A stretch of 64,000 nt of DNA, from the NCBI RefSeq assembly GCF_023078275.1, contig NC_062975.1:7849141-7913140 (forward strand). The letters are read 5' to 3'. Below, one piece after another: positions 22,395 through 33,601 of the stretch. The position numbers and the translations under genes are program-made. Positions within the stretch are counted from its first letter, which is position 1. Every line of letters begins with the position of its first letter. The DNA is from Leguminivora glycinivorella (Eukaryota; Arthropoda; Insecta; Lepidoptera; Tortricidae). The notes beneath the pieces are model-generated. The model saw only the letters and a program-made list of their open reading frames with translations, was not told where the DNA came from and did not search any database.

Positions 22395-24400
22395 GTTTTT
22401 GATAACAGAATGTAACTGTATATTTGTCTGTGTGGTTACGACGGTAAGTGTTGTTTTGTAATATTTGTGCTGGAAAATACAGAATGCAAACGATTACCCA
22501 CTACTTATTTTGACAACTGATAAATATTTAAATACAAAAACATCGTTATCAATGACATTGGGTTTAAGCATCAAATTATTAAAATCGATATACCTACAGA
22601 AACCGATATTGACCGACATACAGTGGTCTATCTATACCTCCCATACCACACGTCTGACGTCTTGCTTGCTCCTACTTATATAGTTTTATATAGGTTTGTG
22701 TGAAACCCACTTTCTCTATTGAAGTTTGAATATTTTCTTATCTCACAACCCTCAAGCAAATTTTCTAGGAACATATCTCTTCTCATAACCTTGCAATATA
22801 ATTAACATTACATAGTTTTATACCAACTAACTTCTTTGAGTATTGCGCTCCTCCAAACTGTTAATCGCGCAGGGCCAGCAGCAAAGATTACAAACAGCCG
22901 CTCCGTGGCGAAAAATTCGCAGCTGGCTTTGTCGCACCGACGTGGAAGAGTGAACGAGAAATAGACGATACGTTAAGGAGTCTGAACGACTGAACCCTTG
23001 GCTATAGGTCCTGAGCATCATGTAAGGACGCAGGTATAGTATGTTGATAAAGATGCATTAATGCGTTAATATTACATCGCTCAGTAACGCATATGAAGTT
23101 TCAAGGAGGAAACTTGCACATTGAACTCATGTAGCAGCAAACATCCAGTAATCGGTAGGTATTTCTTGTACCAAGAGCAACTCCTAAAAACTTGATACGT
23201 ACTTTTGTTATACGTACTTCTAAATCTGAGGTATAATTTTTTTATTACAGGAAAAAATACAATTACTATTAGGTATATTAAAATAAACTAAATAAGTAAA
23301 CCTAAATGTATCTAAACTTAAATAAACAATATAATAACAAATGTTGAGAAAAATAATATTACAATGACTTCTAAATCTTAGCATTTTTCTTAAGTTCTTT
23401 TCATAGAAATTATACTTCATTATAAATCAGTGACTTTGACTATTACAGTGTCTTTCCTTGTTACATTTTAAATATTTGCATTACATTGCATCCTAGAATA
23501 AACTTTATAATGAAGTAAAAATCAAAAAAGTTGTTTTTAAAGTAGGTAACCTAACAAATGTTGGTCACTTTGAGGAAAACGCTCACATTTTCAATTTAGT
23601 TACAGGAAATAAACTCTTACCTATGGAATCATCATAATCATCATCATCATCGAAAGAAATGGAAGAAAACATTTCATAGAAACACATATTAACTAATCTG
23701 AAGACCCGATTAAATAATTACTTGCTTATCTATAACATATTGTTAATGATGGCGCTTAGCAGTATAAACACTCGCAAAAATATCGATTAGTAATATGATG
23801 CATAATAAAAATATCAATTGATTAGATAACCAGCCACCTGCTTTTCGAATAACACTTTCGATAGTTGGTAACATTTTCGATAATAAATATAGTAACTTTC
23901 ACCTTAATCCTAATTCATTCATTTAACAATATATTATGCTGATAAAAAAAAACAACATTTTTATGAAAATTAGTTCTGTTCTCATGAATGTTTGTTCTTG
24001 GTTTGTTCATATATTTAATTCATAATAATAACTCATAATTTTCAATTGTCAATATGTGTAAGAATGTCCTATAATATTTATTTATTTTATTTATTTTTAT
24101 TTATTTTTAATTTTACTGCATATTGGTAATTTTATTGCTATCATTCATCAATCAGGGACTTCTTACAATCTATGTCACTGTCAATCTGTCCCTTTCCGGC
24201 GCTAAGCATCGGCAGTCTTGAAAGTGCTATAGCATATCGCTGCAGAGACTAAAGTCTTCAGTCATAATCTGGTGTGCTTAACTTCAGAAGTTACGTCGTG
24301 GTCTAGTGGTTTATTAATCCTTTTACTGACTTCAAACTTCTCGCTGTCAAGTTGATAAAGCTTATCCCAATAAGTTCCGACATACTGACCGTTTGGCATA
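22395..24400. other. No gene seen
   Basis: Mostly AT-rich, with an ATC microsatellite near 23,636-23,651 and a SINE tail scrap at 24,050-24,110. The frame at 22,827-23,021 is uncharacterised and may be repeat-derived. Confidence 0.4.
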
Positions 24401-25028
24401 TATTTAGGGGAAGGTTGCGATCATTGGACCAGCGCTTCGATTGGACCACTTAAATATTTCAAAATCTAATCGTGCTAGATGGAATCAGTAAGATACAAGG
24501 TGACCTTAGGCCTCACCTTGGGTCACCCCGTAACCTCAGTCGCGTGTCGCGTCTCGCTTCCCGGAAAAGAGTGACGCGTCCAAGTGTGTTTCGAACGCTG
24601 TTGAAGTTAAATTACGCGAAGGATTAAAATCACGAAAGTATAAATACATTGGCAATTGAATTTGTGTGTTGACGTATAATGCTTAACATTTATTAATGAG
24701 CAAATTTAAAAGAACAGTTTCCAGGCATTTGTTTTTATTTATTTATTTATTTAAAATTTATTGCACATAAATAAAAAAAAAATGTACAAATGGCGGACTT
24801 AATGCCTAATGGCATTCTCTACCAGTCAACCATCGGGCCAAACAGAGACAAGTAAAAATGGTGCAAAGAGAATGAAAAATAACAGATTAGAATTAATCGA
24901 AAACAGCTGAAGTACAATACAAAATAGTGATAAAATACATAAATAAAAATATTATACATATATACTTAATAAACTTATTATATAATTAATACATACAAAT
25001 ATTATATATATACTAATATTGATGGATG

Positions 25029-28000
25029 CTACTCGAACTCTTGTTTCAGCAGATACTGATGTACCAACCGCTTGAAAGCTAACTTGCTTGGGGCTTGTCT
25101 GATATTGAGAGGGAGCGAATTCCAGAGACGGCTCGCCTGGACAGCAAAAGAGTTAGTCATAAACCCAGTGCGGTGAGCTGGAATAGAAAGCTTAAGAATA
25201 CGAGATGTACGCAGCTCACCGCCTGGACGAGGGGTGTCAAACAGGAACTTGTTTTTTAGATAGATAGGAGCAGAAGGCTCAAACAGGATTGAGAATAGGG
25301 TGCAGAGTATTCGAAGGGACCTACGACGGCGGATGGAGAGCCAGTTGAGCTGGCGACGGTAAAACGAGATATGGTCGAATTTACGTAAGCCAAAAATAAA
25401 TCGTATGCCGTTGTTGAGAAGCCGTTCCAGTTTATTAAGGGACTCTTGGGTGGCATTCGTTGTACACACATCACCATAATCAAGCATTGGCAAAATCAAC
25501 GTCTGTACTAACATCTTTTTTGTGCTCACTGGGAGAAAATTTTGAAATTTGTATAACATTCTTAGAGTGCCAGTGACCTTCCGACTAACATCAGCAAACT
25601 GGACGTTCCAGGAAAGGGTAGAGTCCAGCATTAGTCCTAAATTCTTAGCCTTAGTGCATATGGGAATGACAGACTCATCAAACAGAATCGGTGGGATGGC
25701 AACTGTATTCAGCTTGCAGATCTGACGCTGGCTGCCCAGAATTACAGCTTGACACTTCGTTGGATTCACACTGATTCCGAAACAGCTAGACCATTCAGCT
25801 ATGTGGTCAAGATCAGCGTTAAGTAAGGAAATTGCAGTGGTAATATCATCAACATCAACTTGAACATACAACTGGAGGTCGTCAGCATACAAATGGTAAG
25901 AGCTGCGAATGTTGGTGGTGATTAAATCAATAAAAACTGAAAACAAAAAAGGCGAAAGAATGCCGCCTTGAGGAACTCCAGTACTTACTTCACACCAATC
26001 AGAAAGGGAGCAGCTAGCACGCACCGCCTGGACACGATCCGACAAATAGGAGGAGAACCATTTTGTTGCATCGGCCGAAACCTGAAGGTGTGCCAGAGTA
26101 GCTAGGAGCAAGTCGTGGTCAACCACATTGAAGGCGTTCGAGAAATCGATAAGCACCAGAACCGTGATCTTTGATGCTTCCATCCCCAGCCGAATATCTT
26201 CGGTAACTTTAAGAAGAGCGGTGGTGGTACTGTGACCTGATCGGAAGCCAGACTGAAATGGGGACAGAAGATTGTTCCGGTGAATAAAACTTGAAATTTG
26301 TTTATGGACCGCTGCCTCGAGAATCTTGGATAGAAATGGAAGAATAGAGATCGGTCGAAAATGATTGAGAGAACTGGGGTTGTTTACTTTAGGAAGAGGA
26401 ATGACAAAGGCCTTTCGCCAGCAAGATGGAAATACCCCAGTAAATAAGGATGTGTTGATAATGTGCGAAATTACCGGTACTATATCATCTAGAATATGAG
26501 TGACCATGACTCGGCTCACCATGTCGTGACCTACCGCCTTTGATTTGATTGAAATTATAATTTTGCGAATCTCCTCAGGAGAAACTGGACTAAAGGTAAA
26601 AGGGTCGATATCGGGAGAAGAGAGGGAGGCAATATGGCATAAAGTTTTAAATTTAACAAGTGAGTTGATGGAAGTAGTTTTGGCGAAGTGACAGTTTAAT
26701 TGATCGAGAGAGAAAGAGCTAGAGTCAACATCACCTTTAGCTTTACCTATGCCAAGTGACCTGAGAAACTTCCATGTGTCAGCAAGAGAAGAGGATGTAA
26801 CGTTTTGATGTATGTATCGGCGTTTGGCAGCTCTTACCATTTGGTTACACCGATTTCGCGCAGCCTTGAACAGATCCCAATTGCCATCACACCGATTCCG
26901 CTTGTAGGAACGAAAAGCTTTATCACGTCTTGACATAGCAGCTCGAACATCTTTCGTAATCCACGGAGCAGGCGGCCGCTTCAGCCTAACTGCACGAACC
27001 GGGGCATGACTATCAAAAAGTTTTAAGAGGACAGAATTTAAAATAGATACTTTTTCGTCTACCGTCGACGCACCATAAATGGCAGCCCAGTCAGCTGAAG
27101 CAGCATCACGCCTAAGTGAATCCGGATCCAGTCGGGCAAAACTGCGCAAGTTTAGGACGACTGGCTTTTGCTTGGGCGGTTTAACCTTATACGTCAAATA
27201 AATGAGGTCGTGACGCGAGAAACCAGGAGCAAGAAATTGGCCTGCCTTGACGACATTATCCGGAGAAGACGTCAGGATCACGTCAAGCCACGAGTCCGGG
27301 GAGTCAGTATTGTGATGAGTCGCCTGCAAAGGCACTATTGAGAAATCAGCAGATTCGACAATGGATCTTAATTGTCGTGTTCTTGAATTATCCCGCAGTA
27401 AGTCCGTGTTGAGATCGCCCATAATGATGTGATGTGTGCACTCTGAGCCCACATCCGACAGTAGGTCATCAAAGTTTGAGAAGTACTCGATTGTAGGTGG
27501 ACAGTAAATCACACCAAGAATAATTCGGACTCCGCGTAATTTAACCTCAATAACCAGAAACTCTATAGAGCCAGTGTAAACAGAGGGGGAACATTTTAGA
27601 ATTGTATAGGGAATGTCAGAACGAAGAAAAATTGCGACACCTCCACCACGCCTTCCTAAGCGGTCATTACGCAAAAGGATAAAACCGGGGAGGCTGCAAG
27701 AAGTAGAAGAGATTTCAGGTTTAAGCCAACTTTCGCTGACAAGAATAGCATGAACATCACATGAGGAAAACGTATCTAAAAAGTCGGTATAATGGCTACA
27801 GATGCTTTGTGCGTTAATATGACAAACGTTGAAAAAGTTGGGTTGCCCCTGGAATTCGCTCTTTATTAAAGAACCAAGAGTAATTGACTCGTCAAGTATC
27901 GGCTCACCGGTAGAATGGAAAGAAGTGGATAAGTCACAAGCAGAATAAAAAGAGTCATTCGATCCATCAATAGACATAAATAAATATATATACTTATATA

Positions 28001-28043
28001 AATATAATATAAAACTAATAATGTATACAGTAATATAAAACAA
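25029..28043 (-). CDS. Endonuclease-reverse transcriptase (ORF2) of a CR1-like LINE
   Basis: This is an open frame of 1004 codons. The likely start is the internal ATG at 27,977 (MSIDGSNDS) because the preceding residues are hydrophobic and unlike an ORF2 start. The endonuclease domain shows CHINAQSI, SESWLKPE, RNDRLGRRGGGVAI, IIMGDLNTD, SWLDVIL and SRHDLIY. The RT domain shows FRPISILPFLSKILE, QSGFRSGHSTTTAL, the motif A aspartate in VLIDFSNAFN, GVPQGGILSPFLFS and the catalytic LYADDLQLY. The C-terminal part ends with ASRLWNSLPLNIRQAPSKLA. Its role is target-primed reverse transcription. With every core motif kept and no stop codon, the copy is young. Confidence 0.88.
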   Translation of the reverse strand: MFYITVYIISFILYLYKYIYLFMSIDGSNDSFYSACDLSTSFHSTGEPILDESITLGSLIKSEFQGQPNFFNVCHINAQSICSHYTDFLDTFSSCDVHAILVSESWLKPEISSTSCSLPGFILLRNDRLGRRGGGVAIFLRSDIPYTILKCSPSVYTGSIEFLVIEVKLRGVRIILGVIYCPPTIEYFSNFDDLLSDVGSECTHHIIMGDLNTDLLRDNSRTRQLRSIVESADFSIVPLQATHHNTDSPDSWLDVILTSSPDNVVKAGQFLAPGFSRHDLIYLTYKVKPPKQKPVVLNLRSFARLDPDSLRRDAASADWAAIYGASTVDEKVSILNSVLLKLFDSHAPVRAVRLKRPPAPWITKDVRAAMSRRDKAFRSYKRNRCDGNWDLFKAARNRCNQMVRAAKRRYIHQNVTSSSLADTWKFLRSLGIGKAKGDVDSSSFSLDQLNCHFAKTTSINSLVKFKTLCHIASLSSPDIDPFTFSPVSPEEIRKIIISIKSKAVGHDMVSRVMVTHILDDIVPVISHIINTSLFTGVFPSCWRKAFVIPLPKVNNPSSLNHFRPISILPFLSKILEAAVHKQISSFIHRNNLLSPFQSGFRSGHSTTTALLKVTEDIRLGMEASKITVLVLIDFSNAFNVVDHDLLLATLAHLQVSADATKWFSSYLSDRVQAVRASCSLSDWCEVSTGVPQGGILSPFLFSVFIDLITTNIRSSYHLYADDLQLYVQVDVDDITTAISLLNADLDHIAEWSSCFGISVNPTKCQAVILGSQRQICKLNTVAIPPILFDESVIPICTKAKNLGLMLDSTLSWNVQFADVSRKVTGTLRMLYKFQNFLPVSTKKMLVQTLILPMLDYGDVCTTNATQESLNKLERLLNNGIRFIFGLRKFDHISFYRRQLNWLSIRRRRSLRILCTLFSILFEPSAPIYLKNKFLFDTPRPGGELRTSRILKLSIPAHRTGFMTNSFAVQASRLWNSLPLNIRQAPSKLAFKRLVHQYLLKQEFE

Positions 28044-28497
28044 AACTAATTTCTACCACGGGCCTGTTTAGCCCGCCGGTCGACCAAACGTAGTACCTAC
28101 ACTCGACGCTGAGTTGATTAACAGTGTACCCAACGACAGTTAAACAAGATCTCTATCTATAGCAATTTTACATCACCGGAATTATTAACAAATTGACTAC
28201 AATAATTAGACAAGTGACAAAAATAATTACGAGTAACGAAACGCAAACAGAAAAAAAAACTTTTGACATGTGCGCGATACCAACTTTGACAACTTTCAGT
28301 ACTGTCATTACGTCAAAGTAAGATCGAAATGCAGAATGAACCAAAATAAACACGAAATATTTGAGTAGAGGTGTCGGTAGATCGGAGAAATGTTGCAATC
28401 AAATACGGGTACACACATTAAACAACAGAAACTTGGAAATCGAAAGATATAGCACAGAACAGTCTTATTTCGTCCTCTTCGGGTATCGTGACGACGA

Positions 28498-28760
28498 CTA
28501 CATCGATTGAGCTGCATTCGGCCGCTCCGCCCTGGTCCCCGCCGTCTCAACCTTCAACGCCGGTGCCTCCGCTGGTTGCCCCGGGGTCGAGGCAGGGGTC
28601 GGCGATGGATGCTCACTGATGAGCCTTTGAAGTTGTTCTGCAGTCACAACCCGAAGGGTCTTGTTATTGGATACTTTAATGAAAATGGTGCCATCCAATG
28701 TCCAAACGCTACGAATCCCATAATGTCGGCGCGCTGCGAGGAAGATAGCTTGTTTTCTAT
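28498..28760 (-). pseudogene. ORF1 C-terminal fragment (FP-type domain)
   Basis: The frame reads AIFLAARRHYGIRSVWTLDG, then TIFIKVSNNKTLRVVTAEQL, and ends with a proline-rich tail and a stop at 28,498. The pattern of a basic helix, VWT.DG.IF.K and a final helix resembles the C-terminal FP-like domain in ORF1 of CR1-like elements. An upstream stop and a switch to unrelated sequence near 28,765 mark the truncation. About 450-520 bases with no recognised frame separate it from ORF2. Confidence 0.65.
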
Positions 28761-28765
28761 ATTTT

Positions 28766-29849
28766 TAATATTTTTATTTGTGATGTGATACCTAGTTGCT
28801 ATCAATGGATCACCTGTGGGTTCTATCATCGGACCGGTCCAATCATGGCAACTTTTTTTTTAGAATAATTCACCCGTGTGCGAATAGACAATGTGTAAGA
28901 AAAAAGTAGTACATATGAAAAGAATATATATATATTTTTAATTATAAAATATGTTTAAAAAATATTTCATTAAAAATTTATTTTTTGTTGATTTCCATAA
29001 GTTTCCTTGATTGGACCATTGGTCTAAATTTCCTAAGTCCATTGATGTCCAATGAAGGCGACCTTGGTCCAAAGAAGGCCTTTGAAGGCCTTTTAAGGAA
29101 AACCTTTTCACGATTTTTCTCTAAAGGACCATGCGTCAAAATGGACCCAGAACCAACAGACATGAGAGTTCGGCTATTAAACAGATCTTTTAATCTACTT
29201 CATTTAATTATATGGGCATAAAGTCGAATTCCATTGCAGAACCGAGATATTCATATTTTAATTCAGAGTGAATACGAACTATGAAGAATCTGTAGCTAGG
29301 GTATTTAATATTTTGGAGGGTAGGTAACATACAATATGGTAATAATGAAGGTATTGCCACCGAATATGGCGTGAACTACATTTGTGCGGTGTCCTAGTCA
29401 TCTGTTTTTAATATCTTGATGCCATCCCTCATTATTACTGTTCTTGTTTAACTGGAAGACGCACAATAGGCTCTTGTGCTCACACCATTTCCATTATATG
29501 GTACTTGGGGTTAGGCAGGCATATGCCATTTAATCATCCTGCAGGTCATTTGAACGACTTGGTCATTGATGAATAATAAGATAACATTAAATTGCTGTAA
29601 ATACTGAATATATTAATAAATAAAATAATTACCCGGACAAATATTTTTTTTACACATTTCTGTATCTCTCAAACGCTCGGTTCTGTCATGTCATTTTAAC
29701 TTTTTTTTTCGCTACGTACCTAAAGGTTGTCTGAAAGAGATCGCTTTTTAGCGATAAGACCGCCTGTTATCTTTCTCTAGTTTAAGTACTTATTGTTTTG
29801 TATCGCTTTTATATTATTATCCAATCAATCACTAAGAGAAACCCGTTTT
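28766..29849. other. Non-coding inverted-repeat region
   Basis: The region contains several GGTCCAAT and GGACC words, part of the inverted structure described for the composite cluster, and AGATCGCTTTTTAGCGATAA, a segment I recall from SINE or LINE tails. No gene is seen. Confidence 0.45.
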
Positions 29850-30640
29850 TAGGGTTCCGTAGTCAACTAGGAACCCTTATAGTTTCGCCATGTCTGTCTG
29901 TCCGTCCGTCCGTCCGTCCGTCCGCGGATAATCTCAGTAACCGTTAGCACTAGGAAGCTGAAATTTGGTACCAATATGTATATCAATCACGCCAACAAAG
30001 TGCAAAAATAAAAAAATGGAAAAAATGTTTTATTAGGATACCCCCCCTACATGTAAAGTGGGGGCTGATATTTTTTTTCATTCCAACCCCAACGTGTGAG
30101 ATATTGTTGGATAGGTATTTAAAAATTATTAAGGGTTTACTAAGATCGTTTTTAGATAATATTCATATTTTCGGAAATAATCGCTCCTAAAGGAAAAAAA
30201 AGTGCGTCCCCCCCCCTCTAACTTTTGAACCATATGTTTAAAAAAAATGAAAAAAATCACAAAAGTAGAACTTTATAAAGACTTTCTAGGAAAATTGTTT
30301 TGAACTTGATAGGTTCAGTAGTTTTTCAGAAAAATACGGAAAACTACGGAACCCTACACTGAGCGTGGCCCGACACGCTCTTGGCCGGTTTTTTGATAAT
30401 ATTAATAGTTTCGGAAATAATCGCTCCTAAAGGAAAAAAAGTGCGTCCCCCCCCTCTAACTTTTGAACCATATATTTAAAAATTATGAAAAAAATCACAA
30501 AAGTAGAACTCTATAAAGACTTTATAGGAAAATTGTTTTGAACTTGATAGGTTTAGTAGTTTTTGAGAAAAATAAGGAAAACTACGGAACCCTACACTGA
30601 GCGTGGCCCGACACGCTCTTGGCCGGTTTTTTTGTAGATC
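29850..30640 (+). repeat. GGTTCCGTAG-family repeat (copy 2, with internal duplication)
   Basis: Starts with AGGGTTCCGTAGTCAACTAG. It carries GTCCGTCCGTCCGTCCGTCC and ends with CTACGGAACCCTACACTGAG plus GCGTGGCCCGACACGCTC. The last 210 bases are present twice in tandem (about 30,170-30,390 and 30,400-30,630). It is non-coding. Confidence 0.75.
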
Positions 30641-30974
30641 TTATAACCACTGACTAAAATATGAATATCTCGGTTCTGCAATGTAATACAACTTGGTGCC
30701 TATAGAACGAAGTGAAGTATATTTATAGACCTATTTAATGACCTAACTCTCAGCTCTGTTGGTTCTGGGTCCAAGCTCCATACTAAGTTGCCCATGGTCC
30801 ATTATACGTTTTTATTGTGAATAAGGTAATTACTAAATATGTAGATGTCAAGAATTAAAACTTCTCAAACTAGTTTTATTTTTTGACATAAAATCTATGA
30901 GTTAAGTGGTCCAATGATAGCAACCTTCCCCTAGACGGGAATTGAAAATAAATAAAAAATTGTCAAGTCACGGA

Positions 30975-31050
30975 ATGAATCAGCAGATCGCCTAACGGTT
31001 AGCAATTACCATCTCCCATGGACACTGGGGATCGTCAGTGAGTTGTCGGC
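30975..31050 (+). repeat. Probable SINE fragment
   Basis: GATCGCCTAACGGTTAGCAA and CCCATGGACACTGGGGA resemble the head region of a dispersed moth SINE. No tail was recognised. Confidence 0.4.
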
Positions 31051-31189
31051 TTTTAATTAAGAGACCATCGATCGTCCAGTGGCGCCCTCATTTTGAGAAT
31101 ATTCTTGTTTAATATTCATACCAAATAGTTTAAGTATAAAGCTATCTAAATAATATAAAATATGGAACTTGCAATTTCCCGCCATTAGA

Positions 31190-31365
31190 AGTGCCTCCCT
31201 GTACCTTCGTGCCTTGAAACCCTCGCAACGCTCAAGAATCCAATCTTTGAACCACTCGCTATGCTCGCTGTTCAATATTGGAATCTTTCGCTCATTCGGG
31301 TATGAATATTGGCACGTGCGGTTAAACAACAACTTTGCCCCCTTCTAAAAGAAATAACTAAAAGT
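31190..31365. repeat. Dispersed repeat, CACTCGCTTTGCTCG family
   Basis: Contains GAACCACTCGCTATGCTCGC and AACAACTTTGCCCCCTTCTA, shared with 22,060-22,165. The 91-codon minus frame here is repeat-derived. Confidence 0.55.
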
Positions 31366-31375
31366 CGGAACCTAT

Positions 31376-31402
31376 ACTCTCTCTCTCTCTCCCTCTCTCT
31401 CT
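31376..31402. repeat. CT microsatellite
   Basis: A run of CT dinucleotides with a single CC interruption. Confidence 0.9.
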
Positions 31403-31739
31403 TCCAAGCTATGAATCCCACATGGTGGTGGGGTCAGCTTTCCACTTTCACTTCGCCCTGTCTGTGACGTCGTCTTCGGACACTTTGCACTCAGCCGTAT
31501 CTTTTAGCACTACGTCCCTAGTAGTAGGAACCATTAGTAAGTAGGAACTTGTAGTATAAGCTGTAAAAATATCTGCAGCTCTCTCTCTCATCTTAACGGT
31601 TTCCCGGTTGCATCCTCAGCTCGGGCGCTTCGGAGCCCGGGGTCCGCTTTCCGGCTTTTTCTCCTCCACTTCGCACGGTCTTCTGCATCCCTTTTAGTGA
31701 GACCATTAGCACGCATATCAACCCCATGTAAAAATATCT

Positions 31740-32029
31740 GCAGCTAATAAGTTATATATATTAAGCCACCTGCCTGTGCGTGCCTGTGTGGTGACGGGTT
31801 AAGAATTTCACCACCCCCTTTCTTCCCGTGGGTGTCGTAGAAGGCGACTATGGGATATGGGTTAAATTGTGGTGTAGGCGAGAGGCTGGCAACCTGTCAC
31901 TGCAATGCCACAGTTTCGTTTTCTTTTAACCCCTTATTTGCCAAGAGTGGCCCTGAAGCTTTAGTAGTTTCATGTGCTCTGCTTACCCCTTTATGGGATA
32001 CAGGCGTGATTGTATGTATGTATGTATTA
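31740..32029. repeat. Dispersed repeat with CCCATAAAGGGGTAGGC motif (copy 2, reversed)
   Basis: Contains GTGGGTGTCGTAGAAGGCGA and CCTTTATGGGATACAGGCGT, ending in TGTATGTATGTAT. It is the reverse orientation of the copy at 10,600. Confidence 0.8.
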
Positions 32030-32989
32030 AGCCATGAATGGCAGGAGTACGCTGGATATATACTTTCATACAGCTCTCCCGGGAGCAAGCCATATTGCTT
32101 TTGTTGAAATATCAATGGGACTCTTATATAACGCTTTGCGTCACACAAAGTTCGTGCTTTTTTCGAGTATGAAATTATTTCATGTATCCCACGGGAGTCG
32201 TGAAACCCAAGCTACCTTTTATTTAGGCAGGTCACAAAGTAGGTCACGCATAATATTTAAAGGCCAAGGCCTTTTAAAGCATTTATGTAAACACATTAGT
32301 GTATAGCAAGGGCCATATAATACCGTGACTGACAAGGCCCATACAAAAAAGCGTACCCCTGAAATGTATGGGCCGGGCCTTTTAGGCTTAAAACTAGATG
32401 GGCGCTATTTTGCAGAATGGAAGTAGCCAAAATCATATTTTCCCCAAAAATTTTTTTTTATTTTTTATAAGAACAAATGACAACGCTGTGAAGGCTGTCA
32501 AAATTGCAGTTCCCTTACTCCCTGGGTCTTGGCGTTTGACTGCCGTTATTGCAATTAGATGAGCCTCCGATCTTATAATAATAAAAAATAAAAAAGCCAT
32601 TTATTCCTTAATATCAATGTAAAAATAGATACAAAGTTTGTGGATAATGCATGCATTATTATAACATTTCAATTGTTCAATTTCTTAATAAATTATTTAT
32701 AAATGAATTTTAATTTTAATTTAGTACATTATGTCATCAATATCATCATCATATTATTACTTAAGCCTCCGATCTTATGAACCTTATTAATATTTGTTAA
32801 GCTAACTAACCACATTTTTTATTTTAATGTTCTCCACGAAAATAATTTTACCTACGTAATAAGTAGACATAGGTACATTTACAAATGTAGGTACTTATTA
32901 CCAAAAAGTAACTGAAAATATACTATAAAACTGTTACTGATGTAGTGTGAAATAAATTTCCGAAAAATTTCGATAGAAAACGAATAATA

Positions 32990-33127
32990 TTTGTGAGTTT
33001 GTTTAGTAAAACGTCCCACTTTGTCGGTTACCATTAAGGCGAGATTTACTTGTATCTTTATATGAATAAAGTGACAGAGCGGTTCTATAGTAATCGACAA
33101 AGTGGGACGTCGGTGCACACTCACATT
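32990..33127. mobile_element. MITE with ACGTCCCACTTTGTCG ends (copy 1)
   Basis: AAACGTCCCACTTTGTCGGT returns inverted as ATCGACAAAGTGGGACGT, with outer words ATTTGTGAG and CTCACATTT. A copy with the same core lies at 40,256-40,400. It is non-coding. Confidence 0.85.
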
Positions 33128-33223
33128 TGTTTTTTCCATGCATATTATGCACGATATATGTAGGTACGAGTAGTGTAGGAATATTATACTTGTTTAGAAA
33201 CTGTGTTAATATTATTTATTACC

Positions 33224-33362
33224 TTGCCCAACAGAGAATGGGCATTATGTATAATGCCCGGCCAATTTAATTATTTGAATAGTTATTATGAAACTGCCCA
33301 CTCACAATGGGCATTATTCATAATGCCTGAGCATTATGTATAGTGTCAATTAGTGCCCGATT
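33224..33362. mobile_element. Small inverted-repeat element, GGGCATTATGTATAATGCCC
   Basis: The palindromic word GGGCATTATGTATAATGCCC occurs at 33,240, and a similar word in GGGCATTATTCATAATGCC at 33,309. It is MITE-like and non-coding. Confidence 0.6.
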
Positions 33363-33601
33363 TATCACTTGGTTCATAACATAATATGTATCTATACTAA
33401 TAGTATGATGCTGATCTTACTAACTTCGCGGTAGACACTAATTGTTAATCTCAGCATGATGGCAAACCTATTAAGAAGTTTAAACACAATCTAGAAGTTT
33501 GAGTGGAAATAATGACAGTTGCTAGTTTTGTAAGCATGTTGTGCGCATGCATATTTAACTATTTACAAGTTACTTAACTAACTACTACTAATCTAATAGT
33601 A

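Larger units (their letters stand above)
24734..28765 (-). mobile_element. CR1-like LINE, 5-prime truncated, ORF2 intact
   Basis: The 3-prime end, at the low-coordinate side, is an ATTT repeat followed by the tail CAAATGGCGGACTTAATGCC, a form I recognise from moth CR1-like elements. ORF2 runs uninterrupted over 3 kb. Only the C-terminal end of ORF1 remains at 28,498-28,760, so the copy is truncated in ORF1. There is no full ORF1 and no promoter. Confidence 0.85.
24405..30933. mobile_element. Inverted-ended composite cluster around a CR1-like LINE
   Basis: The left boundary reads TAGGGGAAGGTTGCGATCAT, then TGGACC. The right boundary is its reverse complement with few changes, GGTCCAATGATAGCAACCTT, then CCCCTA. 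A further inverted pair lies inside: AGAACCGAGATATTCATATT at about 29,240 and AATATGAATATCTCGGTTCT at about 30,658. Inside sit a LINE (24,734-28,765) and a GGTTCCGTAG-family repeat (29,850-30,640). No transposase was found. The outer inverted repeats may be those of a foldback-like element. Confidence 0.5.

Noticed and set aside
31376..31402. Regulatory GAGA-factor array
   Set aside because: A plain CT microsatellite with no gene start nearby.
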